Shown: positions 32,474 to 42,458 of the stretch, piece after piece
How positions within the stretch are numbered: the stretch's first letter is position 1
Layout of the letters: every line of letters begins with the position of its first letter
Position numbers and translations under genes: made by a program
Notes under the pieces: model-generated
Databases searched by the model: none
What the model was told of the DNA's origin: nothing
Seen by the model: only the letters and a program-made list of their open reading frames with translations
Source: an uncultured Collinsella sp.
Lineage (GTDB): Bacteria; Actinomycetota; Coriobacteriia; Coriobacteriales; Coriobacteriaceae
Direction of reading: 5' to 3'
Assembly: GCA_949285915.1 (NCBI GenBank)
Contig: CASDZW010000020.1
Location: forward strand, 1-64,000
DNA length: 64,000 nucleotides

Positions 32474-32971
32474 TTGGTCAAGAGCGCGACTGAGCAGCGC
32501 ATCATCGATGCGCTCGAGGACGTTGCCGCAGAGCACGGGGTCGATATCGTCGATGTCGAGCTCGCAGGCGCTACCAAAGCTCCCTGCGTGCGCGTTCGCC
32601 TCGAAGGGGCTAACGGCGAGTCCCTCTCGCTCGATGATATCGCCGCCCACACCAAGTGGGTGGGCGACGTCGTCGAGGCTATCGACCCGGTGAGCAGCAG
32701 CTACACGCTCGAGGTCTCGAGCCCCGGTATGGCGCGACCGCTGCGCCGTCCGTGCGACTTCATCCGCTTTGTCGGCAGCGACGTTGAGCTCCAGACCACG
32801 GCGACCGAGGGCCGTCGCAAGTTCAAGGGCAGCATCGACGCCGCAGATGACAGCGCCGTGACGCTTGCGCTCGAGGACGGCGAGTCCGTCAGCATCTCCT
32901 ATGACGAGGTTAAGAAGTGCACCTTAAAGCCGGTCTTCGACTTCAAGGGCAAGAAGGAAGGGAAGAACTAA
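32474..32971 (+). CDS. rimP: ribosome maturation factor RimP
   Basis: TTG 32474 is preferred because AGGAGGTG (32462-32469) lies four bases upstream; the ATG at 32459 would put that site inside the gene. The 165-residue protein acts in 30S subunit maturation. It shows the two-domain RimP pattern: an N-terminal alpha/beta domain (HGVDIVDVELAG, RVRLEGANGESLSLDDIAAH, DPVSSSYTLEVSSPGMARPL) and an SH3-like C-terminal barrel (VELQTTATEGRRKFKGSI, SISYDEVKKCTLKPVF). It heads the rimP-nusA-infB-rbfA cluster and is two bases from nusA. Confidence 0.93.
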   Translation: MVKSATEQRIIDALEDVAAEHGVDIVDVELAGATKAPCVRVRLEGANGESLSLDDIAAHTKWVGDVVEAIDPVSSSYTLEVSSPGMARPLRRPCDFIRFVGSDVELQTTATEGRRKFKGSIDAADDSAVTLALEDGESVSISYDEVKKCTLKPVFDFKGKKEGKN

Positions 32972-32972
32972 C

Positions 32973-34229
32973 ATGGCATCCCAGATGATGGAAGCGCTCA
33001 TGGAGCTCTGCCAGGAGAAGCACATCGACCAGCTGTACCTGATCGACCGCCTGGAGGAGTCGCTCGCTAAGAGCTATACCGACATCCTGCACCTGCCTTT
33101 TGGCGCCGAGGTCACCATTGACCGCGCTACCGGTAAGGTCTACGTCTACGAGCTCGTGCCCGTCGAGAGCTCCTATAACGAGGAGACCGACGAGTACGCC
33201 GAGTTTGAGAAGCGCGACGTTACGCCCAAGGACACGAGCCGCATTGCCGCCAAGCACGCCAAGGACGAGATCAACGCCATCGTGCGCAACTCCGCGCGCG
33301 AGCAGATCTATGAGGAGTTCTCCGACCGCATCGGCGACATCATCACCGGTACCGTGCTCCAGTCCACGCCCGACTTCACCATCGTGAAGATTCGCGAGGG
33401 CGTCGAGGCCGAGCTGCCGCACTTCGACCAGCGCCGTTACCACGATGAGGACGGCAACCCCACCGAGCGCAACGAGCGCCCGGCAGGCGAGCGCTATCTG
33501 CACAACCAGCGCATCAAGGCCGTTATCATCGACGTGCGCGATCCCAACAACACCGTGGCGCCCGTTCGCGGCGAGCACTCTCGTCCGCCCATCGTCATCT
33601 CGCGCACGCACCCCATGCTCATCCGTCGTCTCTTTGAGAATGAGGTGCCCGAGGTCTACGAGGGTACCGTCGAGGTCATGAGCGTCGCCCGCGAGCCCGG
33701 TCAGCGCTCCAAGGTCGCGGTTCGCTCGCTCGACTCCCGCCTCGACCCCGTGGGCGCCTGCGTTGGCCCCAAGGGCAGCCGTGTGCGTGCCGTCGTCTCC
33801 GAGCTGCGCGGCGAGCGCGTCGACGTCATCCTTTGGGACGGCGACCCCTCGCGCTACGTTGCCAACGCCCTTTCGCCCGCGAAGGTCACTCGCGTCCTCA
33901 TCGACGAGGAGAAGAACTACGCCGGTGTGATTGTTCCTGACGACCAGCTTTCTCTCGCCATCGGCAAGGAGGGCCAGAACGCCCGCCTCGCCGCCCGCCT
34001 GACTGGCTGGCACATCGACATCAAGAGCGAGACGCTCGCGGCCGACATCCTGCGCAACATCCCCGCACGTCCGGAGCCGCAGGAGGACCTTCTTGACGAT
34101 GCGGAGCCCGCGCGCTGCCAGTATGTGAGCGAGGACGGCATCCGTTGCCGCAACCAAGCGCGCCCCGGTTCCCGCTTCTGCGGAGTTCACGAGCAGGACG
34201 CCATCGACGCTGCGGAGGACCTGATCTAG
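32973..34229 (+). CDS. nusA: transcription termination/antitermination factor NusA with C-terminal Cys/His tail
   Basis: The 418-residue protein modulates RNA polymerase pausing, termination and antitermination. It has an N-terminal polymerase-binding domain (about 1-125), an S1 domain ([20 protein letters not shown]), and two KH domains ([23 protein letters not shown] and [21 protein letters not shown]). The C-terminus adds a Cys/His motif: [11 protein letters not shown], then FCGVH, with the spacing of a small zinc knuckle. Genes for YlxR and YlxQ usually follow nusA but are absent here; infB follows. The knuckle may serve nucleic-acid binding, by inference. Confidence 0.95.
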   Translation: MASQMMEALMELCQEKHIDQLYLIDRLEESLAKSYTDILHLPFGAEVTIDRATGKVYVYELVPVESSYNEETDEYAEFEKRDVTPKDTSRIAAKHAKDEINAIVRNSAREQIYEEFSDRIGDIITGTVLQSTPDFTIVKIREGVEAELPHFDQRRYHDEDGNPTERNERPAGERYLHNQRIKAVIIDVRDPNNTVAPVRGEHSRPPIVISRTHPMLIRRLFENEVPEVYEGTVEVMSVAREPGQRSKVAVRSLDSRLDPVGACVGPKGSRVRAVVSELRGERVDVILWDGDPSRYVANALSPAKVTRVLIDEEKNYAGVIVPDDQLSLAIGKEGQNARLAARLTGWHIDIKSETLAADILRNIPARPEPQEDLLDDAEPARCQYVSEDGIRCRNQARPGSRFCGVHEQDAIDAAEDLI

Positions 34230-34328
34230 CGCGCGATGCGGCTCCGGCGCCTTCGCGTCGACCGCTGCCCCGCGTTTGATTGGTTTTCGCTGTGGTGCGC
34301 CCGTGCGCACGAGAGGTAGGTGAAGGGT

Positions 34329-36314
34329 ATGGCTAAGATTCGCGTCTCAAGCCTCGCCAAAGAATTTGGAATGACCTCCAAGGAGCTGCTCGGCTACCTT
34401 GAAGATATGAAGATACCGGCCAAGACCCCGTCTTCGGCCCTGGAGGATGCGTACGTCTCCATGGTGCGCAAGAAGCTCGCACCCGTGCTCGAGGCACGCG
34501 CTGCCGAGATTGAGGCCGCGCGCAAGGCCGAGGAGGAGGCCGCCGAGGCCGAGGAGCGCGAGCGTCTCGCCAAGGAGGAGGAGGCCCGTCTGGCAGCCGA
34601 GGCACGCCGCGAGGAGGAGCGCCGTCTCTCTCTTGCCGCTGCCGCCGCGGAGGAGGCCGCTCGTGCCGCCGCCGCTGCCGCCGAGAAGGAGGCTCGTGAG
34701 CGTGCCGAGCGCGAGGCTCGCGAGGCTGAGCTCGAGGCCAAGCGCCGTGCGGTCCCGGCGAGTGACTCCGGTCAGCGTTTCCGTTCGCTTCTTGACCAGA
34801 TCGCTGCTCAGGAGGAGGTCCTGAAGGAGCGCAAGGAGACGGAGAGCGCCAAGAAGGCCGACGATGCCGAGCGCGGTGGTCGCCGTGGCGAGCGTCGCGG
34901 TGCCAAGCGCGATAGTGCGCCGCGTGACGCCGCTCCGACCGCGCACCGTCGCAATGCGTCCACTCCCTCTGTTCCCGCTGGCATGGACGTTCCCTCGCCG
35001 GATAAGGCCGGCAAGGGCAAGCGTCGCCGCGGTGGCCATGTTGCCGAGGAGGACCGCTACAGCCGTATGGCGCGTGAGGCTGAGGAGTACAGCCGCGAGC
35101 GCGTGCTCGAGGAGGCCCGCGCCGCTGTCGAAGAGGCTTCCCGCGAGTCCACCGGTCGACGTAAGAAGCGCAAGGAGAAGCGTGAGCGCGAGGCCGCCCG
35201 CGCTGCCGAGGAGCAGAAGATCGAGCAGGCAAAGGCTCAGGGCATCTCTGTTGAGGAGCTCGACGCCGTGCGCGTCTCTGAGGGCGTGACGGTCGCGGAG
35301 CTTGCTGAGGCCCTCGATGTTCCGGCCAATGACATCATCAAGCGCCTGTTCCTGCTCGGCACGCCGCTCACGATGACCCAGTCCATGTCCAACGACCTCG
35401 TCGAGCTTGTAGCTGACGACCTTGGCCGTCAGATCAAGATCATCAGCCCGGAGGAGGAGAACTCCTTCACGTTCTACGATGATCCGGCAGACCTCAAGCC
35501 GCGTCCGCCCGTGGTCACCGTCATGGGCCACGTCGACCACGGTAAGACGAGCCTTCTCGACGCCATCCGCCACACCGGTGTCGCCGCGCACGAGGCAGGC
35601 GGCATCACCCAGCACATCGGCGCTTCCGAGATCATGATCGGCGGCCGTCAGATCACCTTCGTCGACACCCCGGGTCACGAGGCGTTCACTGCCATGCGTG
35701 CCCGCGGCGCTAAGGTGACCGACGTCGTCGTTCTCGTGGTCGCTGCCGACGACGGCGTCATGCCGCAGACGGTCGAGGCCATCAACCACTCCAAGGCCGC
35801 CGGTGTTCCCATCGTCGTTGCCGTCAACAAGTGCGATAAGCCCGACGCCAACCCCGACCGCGTGCGTCAGGAGCTCGTCGAGCACGGTGTCATCCCCGAG
35901 GAGTGGGGTGGCCAGAACATGTATGTGAACGTCTCCGCCAAGACGCGCGAGGGTATCGATGACCTGCTTGAGACGATTCTGCTCCAGGCTGACGTTCTCG
36001 AGCTCAAGGCCAACCCGGATACGTTTGCCTCCGGCTATATCCTCGAGGGCAAGCTCGATCGCGGTCGCGGTCCGGTTGCGACGGTCATCGTCAACCGCGG
36101 TACCCTGCGCGTGGGCGATGCCATCGTCGCCGGCATGTGCTTTGGCCGCGTCCGCGCCATGCTCGACCAGCACGGCCAGAACAAGGGCGAGGCGCGTCCT
36201 TCCGATGCCGTCGAGATCCTGGGCCTCGACTCCGTACCCGTCGCCGGTGACGAGTTCCGCGTCTTCGAGGACGAGCGCGACACGTCACGCTCGAGACGCT
36301 CTTCGACGAGATGA
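34329..36314 (+). CDS. infB: translation initiation factor IF-2, N-terminal and G domains (frameshifted part 1)
   Basis: ATG 34329 ([13 protein letters not shown]) matches the usual IF-2 start; a GTG at 34320 is an alternative. The fragment has the IF-2 N-domain, a long Ala/Glu/Arg-rich linker, a second N-domain-like segment ([22 protein letters not shown]), then the GTPase with [16 protein letters not shown] and NKCDKP, and domain II. After VFEDERD (gac at 36279-36281) the frame ends in an unrelated ten residues. The proper continuation is in another frame, starting [10 protein letters not shown] from base 36281. About 22-24 residues of the normal linker are missing there. IF-2 is essential, so this is either a sequence error or two separate polypeptides. 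Confidence 0.85.
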   Translation: MAKIRVSSLAKEFGMTSKELLGYLEDMKIPAKTPSSALEDAYVSMVRKKLAPVLEARAAEIEAARKAEEEAAEAEERERLAKEEEARLAAEARREEERRLSLAAAAAEEAARAAAAAAEKEARERAEREAREAELEAKRRAVPASDSGQRFRSLLDQIAAQEEVLKERKETESAKKADDAERGGRRGERRGAKRDSAPRDAAPTAHRRNASTPSVPAGMDVPSPDKAGKGKRRRGGHVAEEDRYSRMAREAEEYSRERVLEEARAAVEEASRESTGRRKKRKEKREREAARAAEEQKIEQAKAQGISVEELDAVRVSEGVTVAELAEALDVPANDIIKRLFLLGTPLTMTQSMSNDLVELVADDLGRQIKIISPEEENSFTFYDDPADLKPRPPVVTVMGHVDHGKTSLLDAIRHTGVAAHEAGGITQHIGASEIMIGGRQITFVDTPGHEAFTAMRARGAKVTDVVVLVVAADDGVMPQTVEAINHSKAAGVPIVVAVNKCDKPDANPDRVRQELVEHGVIPEEWGGQNMYVNVSAKTREGIDDLLETILLQADVLELKANPDTFASGYILEGKLDRGRGPVATVIVNRGTLRVGDAIVAGMCFGRVRAMLDQHGQNKGEARPSDAVEILGLDSVPVAGDEFRVFEDERDTSRSRRSSTR

Positions 36315-36940
36315 GCCAGGGCGAGCTCAAGGAGCTCAACCTCGTCGTCAAGGCAGACGTGCAGGGCTCCATCGAGGCGCTCGCCGACGCGCTCGCCAAG
36401 ATGGACCAGTCCGAGGTGCGCATCAACATCATCCACTCTGCCGTCGGCGCCATCTCCGAGACCGACGTCATCCTCGCCGCGGCTTCGAACGCGATCATCG
36501 TCGGCTTTGGCGTTCGTCCGCAGGCTAAGGCCCGCGACCTCGCTGAGCGCGAGAACGTGCAGATCAAGACCTACTCGATCATCTACAAGGCGATCGAGGA
36601 CATCGATGCCGCACGTATCGGTATGCTCAAGCCTACCGAGGAAGAGGTCCGTACGGGCGAGGCTGAGGTCCGCGAGACCTTCCGCGTCCCCAAGGCCGGC
36701 CTCATCGCCGGCTGCATGGTCACCGAAGGCGAGATCAGCCGCGACGACAAGGTGCGCGTCGTGCGCGACGGCGTTGTGGTCTTCGACGGCGTCTTTGGCT
36801 CCATGCGCCGCTTCAAGGACGACGTCAAGTCCGTCAAGTCCGGCTACGAGTGTGGTTTGGGTATCGAGAAGTTCCAGGACATCAAGGTGGGCGACGTTCT
36901 CGAGGCTTACAAGGTCGTCGAGGTTGCCCGTACCGAGTAG
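36311..36940 (+). CDS. infB: translation initiation factor IF-2, C-terminal domains (part 2)
   Basis: The frame encodes IF-2 domains III and IV, including the fMet-tRNA-binding domain: [32 protein letters not shown], then the C-terminal beta-barrel with [20 protein letters not shown] and [23 protein letters not shown]. The ATG at 36311 overlaps the stop of part 1 (ATGA), so coupled translation of two polypeptides is formally possible, although only a weak ribosome site is visible. Coding in the same frame begins upstream at about 36281, which favours a broken single gene. rbfA follows after 15 bases. Confidence 0.8.
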   Translation: MSQGELKELNLVVKADVQGSIEALADALAKMDQSEVRINIIHSAVGAISETDVILAAASNAIIVGFGVRPQAKARDLAERENVQIKTYSIIYKAIEDIDAARIGMLKPTEEEVRTGEAEVRETFRVPKAGLIAGCMVTEGEISRDDKVRVVRDGVVVFDGVFGSMRRFKDDVKSVKSGYECGLGIEKFQDIKVGDVLEAYKVVEVARTE

Positions 36941-36955
36941 GGGAGGCGGCGCAAC

Positions 36956-37375
36956 GTGAAGCAGAACAGCCTGACGCGGCGTCTATCGGCCCAGCTGCGC
37001 GAGAAGCTCGGCTATATCCTGCTCTTCGAGATTTCCGACCCGCGGCTCGACCTCATTACTCTGACCGGCGTCGAGGTTGCCCAGGACCGCTCGTTTGCGC
37101 GCATCTTCGTATCTTGCGAAGGTGAGCGCTACGAGGAGGTCATGGAGGCGCTCGACGCCGCCTGCGGGCGCATCAGGAGCCTGCTCGCGCGTTCGCTTGA
37201 TTGGCGCGTGACGCCCGAGCTTGAGTTTCGTATCGACCGCTCTACTGACGAGGCGGAGCGTATCGCACGTGCGCTTGAGAACGTGCCCGTGACGCTCGCC
37301 GTCGAGAAGGATGAAGAGGGCTATCCCATAGAGCCCGATACATCCGATGTTGAGGAGGACGATGATGCTCGCTGA
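36956..37375 (+). CDS. rbfA: ribosome-binding factor A
   Basis: GTG 36956 lies behind GGGGAGG. The 139-residue protein assists 16S rRNA 5'-end maturation in the 30S subunit. It has the KH-like fold: SLTRRLSAQLREKLGYIL, SDPRLDLITLTGVEVAQDRS, ARIFVSCEGE, and LARSLDWRVTPELEFRID. The C-terminal 25 residues are acidic and variable. It overlaps the DHH gene by 14 bases and follows infB by 15. Confidence 0.9.
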   Translation: MKQNSLTRRLSAQLREKLGYILLFEISDPRLDLITLTGVEVAQDRSFARIFVSCEGERYEEVMEALDAACGRIRSLLARSLDWRVTPELEFRIDRSTDEAERIARALENVPVTLAVEKDEEGYPIEPDTSDVEEDDDAR

Positions 37376-38408
37376 ACCTCCGCGTGAGGACGCGTGCGAC
37401 CTTAGTGAGTCGTTTTCTCGTATTGCCGAGCTTATTGACGGCTCTCACACCATTGCGATCTCGGGGCACACCTCGCCTGACGGTGATGCCCTGGGATCGG
37501 TGCTGGGTTTAGGCCTTGCGTTGCGCTCGCGTTATCCCGAGAAGGAGATTGCTTTCCTTCTGGCGGATGACGCGCCTGTCCCGCGCATCTACCGGTTCCT
37601 CGCGGGCGCGGACGAGCTTATGAGCGCCGTATCCTATACGGTCGACCCTGACCTCTTTATTGCGGTCGACTGTCCGGTGCTCGACCGCTTGGCTGATGCC
37701 GCGAAGGTCGCCGAGCGCGCGCATCATGTTGTCGCGTTCGACCATCATCCGTGTCGTCACGAATTTGCTGAGGTAGTGGCCAGACACGTTCAGTGCGCAG
37801 CGACTGCGGTGCTCATCGATAAGTACCTCGCCTTCTGCGGGATCGAGGTCGACCCCGGTACGGCGACCGCGCTTCTTTGCGGTATCGTCACCGATACGGG
37901 GCGCTTCCAGTACCAGAACGCCGACCCTGTGGCATTTGCCGTAGCGGCGCACCTTGTCTCGTGCGGGGCGGACCCCGCCAAGATCTCGCTCGAGGTCTAT
38001 CAGAGCCAGCGCATCGAGTACCTTCGCCTTGAATCGCTCGTGATGGGGCGTATCAAGACGGTTGCCGACGGGCGTGTCGCCTACAGCTACGCGCGCGTGG
38101 AGGATATTGCGAGACGCCGCGTGAGCCAAGACGAGTGCGACGGACTCGTTGATGTTGTGCGCTCCGTCCAAGGTGTTGAGGTGTGCCTGTTTCTGAAGGA
38201 GGTCGAGCCCGGACGCATCCGTGGCAACCTTCGCTCTAAGGGGGACATAGACGTCTCTGGAGTCGCCGCAAGCTTTGGCGGCGGAGGACATGCCGCTGCC
38301 GCCGGGTTTACCTTCGAGGGCAGCGTAGAGGACGCGCTCAGCGTGGCTCTGCCCCAACTTGCCGCACTCGTAGGCGTGGACCCTTCGTCTATCCAGATCA
38401 AGCTCTAA
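37362..38408 (+). CDS. DHH-family phosphoesterase (NrnA-like)
   Basis: ATG 37362 is preferred behind GAGGAGG, overlapping the end of rbfA. The 348-residue protein has DHH motifs: SGHTSPDGDALGS with metal-binding Asp residues, VAFDHHPCR (DHH), CGIVTDTGRFQY, and the C-terminal DHHA1 signature FGGGGHAAAAG. NrnA-type enzymes degrade oligoribonucleotides and often dephosphorylate pAp. Its place between rbfA and truB is the usual position of nrnA in Firmicutes and Actinobacteria. It could equally be a pAp-specific or cyclic-dinucleotide-related phosphodiesterase. Confidence 0.85.
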   Translation: MMLAEPPREDACDLSESFSRIAELIDGSHTIAISGHTSPDGDALGSVLGLGLALRSRYPEKEIAFLLADDAPVPRIYRFLAGADELMSAVSYTVDPDLFIAVDCPVLDRLADAAKVAERAHHVVAFDHHPCRHEFAEVVARHVQCAATAVLIDKYLAFCGIEVDPGTATALLCGIVTDTGRFQYQNADPVAFAVAAHLVSCGADPAKISLEVYQSQRIEYLRLESLVMGRIKTVADGRVAYSYARVEDIARRRVSQDECDGLVDVVRSVQGVEVCLFLKEVEPGRIRGNLRSKGDIDVSGVAASFGGGGHAAAAGFTFEGSVEDALSVALPQLAALVGVDPSSIQIKL

Positions 38409-38415
38409 GGTGATC

Positions 38416-39354
38416 ATGGCAAAACGTTCTCAAAGCAGGATTAACCTCCTGCTGGGTATCGACAAGCCTTCGGGCATGACCTCTCACGACGTCGTTGCGC
38501 GCGTTCGCCGCGCTCTCGGCGAGCGTCGTGTCGGCCACGCCGGCACGCTAGACCCCATGGCCACCGGCGTTATGGTGGTTGGCGTTGGTCAGGCGACGAG
38601 GCTCCTTGGCCTCATTACCCTCGACACAAAATCCTATATTGCAGAGATTACCTTCGGTGCCGAGACAGATACCGACGATGTCGAGGGCAGGGTCGTGAGA
38701 GAGGCTCCCGCCCGCCCCGAGCTTTTTGATCCAGAGTTTGCGGCCAAGGCTGTTGCTGACGTTATCGGTGTACAAGAGCAGGTTCCCCCTGCGTATTCCG
38801 CCATCTCGGTTAACGGAGTCCGGTCCTATAAGCGTGCGCGTTCCGGCGAAGATGTTGAGCTTCCCGCCCGTACGATTGAGGTCATCGACGCACTGTTGCT
38901 CGGTGTTGAGGAGCGTGCTGGAAACGCCGTTTGGACTGTTGCCTTCACGGTGAGCAAGGGAACCTATATTCGTGCCCTCGCGCGTGACCTTGGCCGCTCG
39001 CTTGGCAACGCTGCTCACCTGAGCGCGTTGCGGCGCACCGCTTCAGGCAGCATCGGTATCTCCTCATGCCTTGCGCTCGACGAAGTGAACGAGGCTTCTG
39101 TGCAAGCGTCGGCGCTCGATCCCGTTGCGGTACTCGGCGCGCTCGCCTGCCCGGTGGGGGAGGACGTTCTGGGCGATATCGCCAACGGCAGGCGCCTCCC
39201 GGCGGCCTCCGTGCCTATCTGTGGAGAGGAATCCTCTGGTCGTTTGCTTGGTCTTACGCATCGTGATGCCCTTGTGGCGCTTGCGCGACGCTCGGATGAC
39301 CTCGTCGTTCCCGAGATGGTGTTTCCGCAGCCGATCGGGGGCGTTTGCTTATGA
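38416..39354 (+). CDS. truB: tRNA pseudouridine(55) synthase TruB
   Basis: ATG 38416 (MAKRSQSRINLLLGIDKP) is preferred over the GTG at 38410. The 312-residue protein modifies U55 in the tRNA T-loop. Motif I is GIDKPSGMTSHDVVARVRR, motif II is GHAGTLDPMATGVMVVGVGQATRL with the catalytic Asp. SKGTYIRALARDLGR and LRRTASGSIGI are the motif III and C-terminal blocks. Its stop overlaps the ribF start (ATGA). Confidence 0.95.
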   Translation: MAKRSQSRINLLLGIDKPSGMTSHDVVARVRRALGERRVGHAGTLDPMATGVMVVGVGQATRLLGLITLDTKSYIAEITFGAETDTDDVEGRVVREAPARPELFDPEFAAKAVADVIGVQEQVPPAYSAISVNGVRSYKRARSGEDVELPARTIEVIDALLLGVEERAGNAVWTVAFTVSKGTYIRALARDLGRSLGNAAHLSALRRTASGSIGISSCLALDEVNEASVQASALDPVAVLGALACPVGEDVLGDIANGRRLPAASVPICGEESSGRLLGLTHRDALVALARRSDDLVVPEMVFPQPIGGVCL

Positions 39355-40358
39355 TGCCCTCGAAAGACGAGCTCCGGCGCGATTTCTTGTGCACGGCAAA
39401 CGAACGGCCGATCTTTACGCTCGAGGAGGCCCGGTCACAGGGCCCACTTGGCCCTGCGTCGATCGCTATCGGCGCGTTCGATGGCGTCCACGCTGGCCAT
39501 CGCGAGCTCATCGACCGTACCGTCTCAGAGGCTCGTTCCTGCGCGCGCGCCGCCTATGCGGTGACCTTCGATCCCGATCCCGATCAGGTGGTATCGCCTC
39601 ATCCGGTGGATCACCTCCTTCCCATGAAAGACCGCCTGCGCCTGCTCTCGGCATCAGGCGTGGACGGCGTCATCGTCGTTCCCTTCACACGTGAGCTTGC
39701 GGCGCTCGATCACGTTTCCTTTTTTGAAGACGTGCTCTTTGGTGCTTGCTCGGTTGAGGCAATTCATGTGGGGAGCGACTTTCGCCTCGGCGCGGGCGGC
39801 GCATCTGATGTCTCCGTCATTCGCGCCTGGGGTGTAGAGCGTGGTATCACCGTGTACGGTCATGATCTTGTGACCGATGCCGGCGCTCCCATTTCTGCCA
39901 CGCGCATCAGGCGCTATCTTGCTCAGGGCGATGTACGTTCGGCAGCTCAGGAGCTCGGTCGTCGCTATGCGGTTTCCGGTATTGTCTGCGCGGGTAGGCA
40001 CGAGGGGACGGGTTTTGGGTTCCCCACCGCAAACATAGAGGTGTCTCACGGTATCCAGCTGCCGCTTGACGGCGTGTATGCGGGTCTTGCCGCGGTCGAC
40101 GGCACGGCCTGGCCGGCAGCAATCAACGTTGGTCTGCCGCCGACGTTTTCCGACCACCCTGAATCCGCCCGGCTCGAGGCAAACCTCATCGGTTTTACGG
40201 GCGAGCTCTATGGTCGCGATTGCACCCTCGCTTTCGATCGGCGCATCCGACCTTCCATGCGCTTCGATTCAACCGAGGAACTCATCTCGACTGTTTTGGG
40301 TAATATCGAAGACATCCGTGCGACGTTTGGAGAGGGCGGGGTGAGGTTTGACCGATGA
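39351..40358 (+). CDS. ribF: bifunctional riboflavin kinase / FAD synthetase
   Basis: ATG 39351 overlaps the truB stop. The 335-residue protein makes FMN and FAD from riboflavin. The N-terminal FMN adenylyltransferase has IGAFDGVHAGHREL and later SATRIRRYLAQGDVRSAAQELGR. The C-terminal riboflavin kinase has GTGFGFPTANIEV and VYAGLAAVD, then ARLEANLIGFTGELYGR. The truB-ribF pairing is common in bacteria. It overlaps dnaG by four bases. Confidence 0.93.
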   Translation: MMPSKDELRRDFLCTANERPIFTLEEARSQGPLGPASIAIGAFDGVHAGHRELIDRTVSEARSCARAAYAVTFDPDPDQVVSPHPVDHLLPMKDRLRLLSASGVDGVIVVPFTRELAALDHVSFFEDVLFGACSVEAIHVGSDFRLGAGGASDVSVIRAWGVERGITVYGHDLVTDAGAPISATRIRRYLAQGDVRSAAQELGRRYAVSGIVCAGRHEGTGFGFPTANIEVSHGIQLPLDGVYAGLAAVDGTAWPAAINVGLPPTFSDHPESARLEANLIGFTGELYGRDCTLAFDRRIRPSMRFDSTEELISTVLGNIEDIRATFGEGGVRFDR

Positions 40359-42379
40359 TTTCGGATGAAGATCGCGAGCGCGTCCGTGCGGCGACCGACC
40401 TGGTCGCCCTGGTTCAGGAGACCGTCCCGCTGCAGCCCCGCAATAAGGAGTTCTGGGGCTGCTGCCCCTTCCATGGCGAGAAGACCCCTTCGTTTCACAT
40501 CATCCCTGCCACCCAGGTGTGGCACTGCTTTGGTTGCGGTGAGGGCGGCGACTGCTTCACTTACATCATGAAACGGGAGAACCTGTCGTTTCCCGAGTCC
40601 ATCCGCTATCTCGCCGACCGTGCGGGTATCGAGATTCACGATGACTTCGAGGGCAAGAAACGCGGCTCCAAACGCTCGCGGATCATCGAGGTCTGCGAGG
40701 CTTCCTCTGAGTTCTTCCACACCATGCTCATGCGCGGGCGCGACAATCGCCCGCGTGAATATTTTGCCTCGCGCGGTATGGGTGGCGCGGTGTGTAAGCG
40801 CTACCGCCTTGGTTTCGCACCGGGCAGAGGGTCCCTTGTCCAGCATCTAACAGGGCTCGGGTTCACGCCCCAAGAGATGATCGATGCGAACGTCGCCGTC
40901 CGTCGTGACCGTGGCAACCTCTCCGACCGGTTCTACGACCGCGTCATGTTTCCCATCTTCGATGAGCTTGGGCGCTGCATTGCCTTCGGCGGGCGCATCA
41001 TGGTAGATGGTCAGCCCAAGTACCTCAACACCGCAGAGACGAGCCTCTTTCATAAGAAGAAGAACCTCTATGGCTTCAACTGGGCAAAGGACGAGATCGT
41101 TGCGCGCGCCGAGGCGATTGTGGTTGAGGGCTATACCGATGCCATCGCCTGCTACGAGGCGGGTATCAAAAACGTCGTCGCTACTCTCGGTACCGCCTTA
41201 ACGGAGCACCATGTAAAGACGCTCACGCGCTTTGCCAAGAAGATCATCTATCTCTTCGACGGTGACGCCGCCGGCCAGAAGGCCGCCGAGCGCGCAATTC
41301 AATTCATCGAGAACGATGCCGTCGACCTGCGCTGCGTTGTGTTGCCCGAGGGCAACGACCCCATGGAGTTCATCACTGCGCACGGGGGCGACGCCCTCCG
41401 CGAGCGGCTGGATTCCTCTGAACCTCTGATGGACTTTGTGTTCCGCAAGCTCGGCGAACGAAGCGACGTCACAACGCCGGGTGGCCGCACGCGCGCGCTC
41501 GAGGACGCGCTGCGCCTCATCTTCCCTCTGCGTAAGAGCTACATGATTGATGCCTACTACCAGCAGGTAGCAGACCGTGTGGGTCTTGATGCCGAGAGCG
41601 TGCGCTTAAACGCCCCGCGAATCTTCCGGGAGGTCGAGCGCGAGGAGGCGGAGCGAGCTCGCCGAAGCGCCGATAGGGAGCGTTATCATTCCCAGCAGGG
41701 GAGGAGCGATGCGGCCTCGGCTGCCCCTCAGGCGACTCCGCAGGCAACGCCCGCTGCAACCTACGATGAGGTGCCCCTCGACGCTTACGACACCACTGCG
41801 CAACCTGCGCCTACGGTAGAGGCGCCCGCTTCACCTGTGGTCTTGACCGAGCTCGAGCGTCGCGCGCTTACCAGTGAGCGCGAGCTTCTCACCCTTCTCA
41901 CGGCTCATCCCGATGCCTTCCGCGCGTATGCGGATCGTATCGTCGACATCGACTGGGTGGATTCGCGCCATGAGGCCATCGCTTGGGCAGTCCTTGCGAC
42001 CCCTGAGGGCACCACGCCCGCAGCTGCCATGGACGCGGCTAGAGCGGTCTGCGAGGAGGCGTCCTCACTTGTTTCCGCCGGCAGGATCGGTGCGACAAGC
42101 GCGCACCCCACCGATGTCAACATCAAATTCCTGCTCGATACCCTTGAGCTTTTTACCGTCCGCCGTCGCCTTAAGGCCGCTCAGGGCAAGCTCAGACAGG
42201 GGTCCGGTCTTACGAGTGAGGAGCGGCGCGAGCTCACGATCAACGCCTCGCAAGGAGCCGCCCGCATGCGAGCGCTCGAGGCCGAGCTTGAGGGTGTGGC
42301 CGACCCCTTTGCACAGACGGTGTCACAGCTCGCATCGGGGGAGTCCCCAGAGATGCCGGTGCGTGAAGACCCGGCGTAA
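40355..42379 (+). CDS. dnaG: DNA primase DnaG
   Basis: The 674-residue protein synthesises RNA primers for replication. It starts at ATG 40355, overlapping ribF. The N-terminal CHC2 zinc finger is CCPFHGEKTPSFHI with CFGCGEGGD. The RNA-polymerase core contains YKRYRLGFAPGRGSL-type and LGRCIAFGGRI blocks, and the TOPRIM domain has VVEGYTDAIACYEAG and FDGDAAGQKAAERA. A Gln/Ala/Pro-rich linker (about 440-500) leads to a helicase-binding C-terminal domain. It is followed by rpoD in the conserved macromolecular-synthesis order. Confidence 0.95.
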   Translation: MISDEDRERVRAATDLVALVQETVPLQPRNKEFWGCCPFHGEKTPSFHIIPATQVWHCFGCGEGGDCFTYIMKRENLSFPESIRYLADRAGIEIHDDFEGKKRGSKRSRIIEVCEASSEFFHTMLMRGRDNRPREYFASRGMGGAVCKRYRLGFAPGRGSLVQHLTGLGFTPQEMIDANVAVRRDRGNLSDRFYDRVMFPIFDELGRCIAFGGRIMVDGQPKYLNTAETSLFHKKKNLYGFNWAKDEIVARAEAIVVEGYTDAIACYEAGIKNVVATLGTALTEHHVKTLTRFAKKIIYLFDGDAAGQKAAERAIQFIENDAVDLRCVVLPEGNDPMEFITAHGGDALRERLDSSEPLMDFVFRKLGERSDVTTPGGRTRALEDALRLIFPLRKSYMIDAYYQQVADRVGLDAESVRLNAPRIFREVEREEAERARRSADRERYHSQQGRSDAASAAPQATPQATPAATYDEVPLDAYDTTAQPAPTVEAPASPVVLTELERRALTSERELLTLLTAHPDAFRAYADRIVDIDWVDSRHEAIAWAVLATPEGTTPAAAMDAARAVCEEASSLVSAGRIGATSAHPTDVNIKFLLDTLELFTVRRRLKAAQGKLRQGSGLTSEERRELTINASQGAARMRALEAELEGVADPFAQTVSQLASGESPEMPVREDPA

Positions 42380-42458
42380 GGGTTTTCGAATTGGAACCGC
42401 TTGGGTATAGAAAGCTGTGATAAAGTATTGAACCCTATGAACCATGAAGGGAGACTCT

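Noticed and set aside
34347-36173. Minus-strand frame of about 608 codons opposite infB
   Set aside because: Shadow of the IF-2 coding region; Leu/Gly/Ala-rich with no recognisable domain.
36270-36320. Programmed frameshift explanation for infB
   Set aside because: The missing linker of more than 20 residues relative to normal IF-2 points to a deletion rather than a simple shift, and no slippery heptamer is present at the junction.
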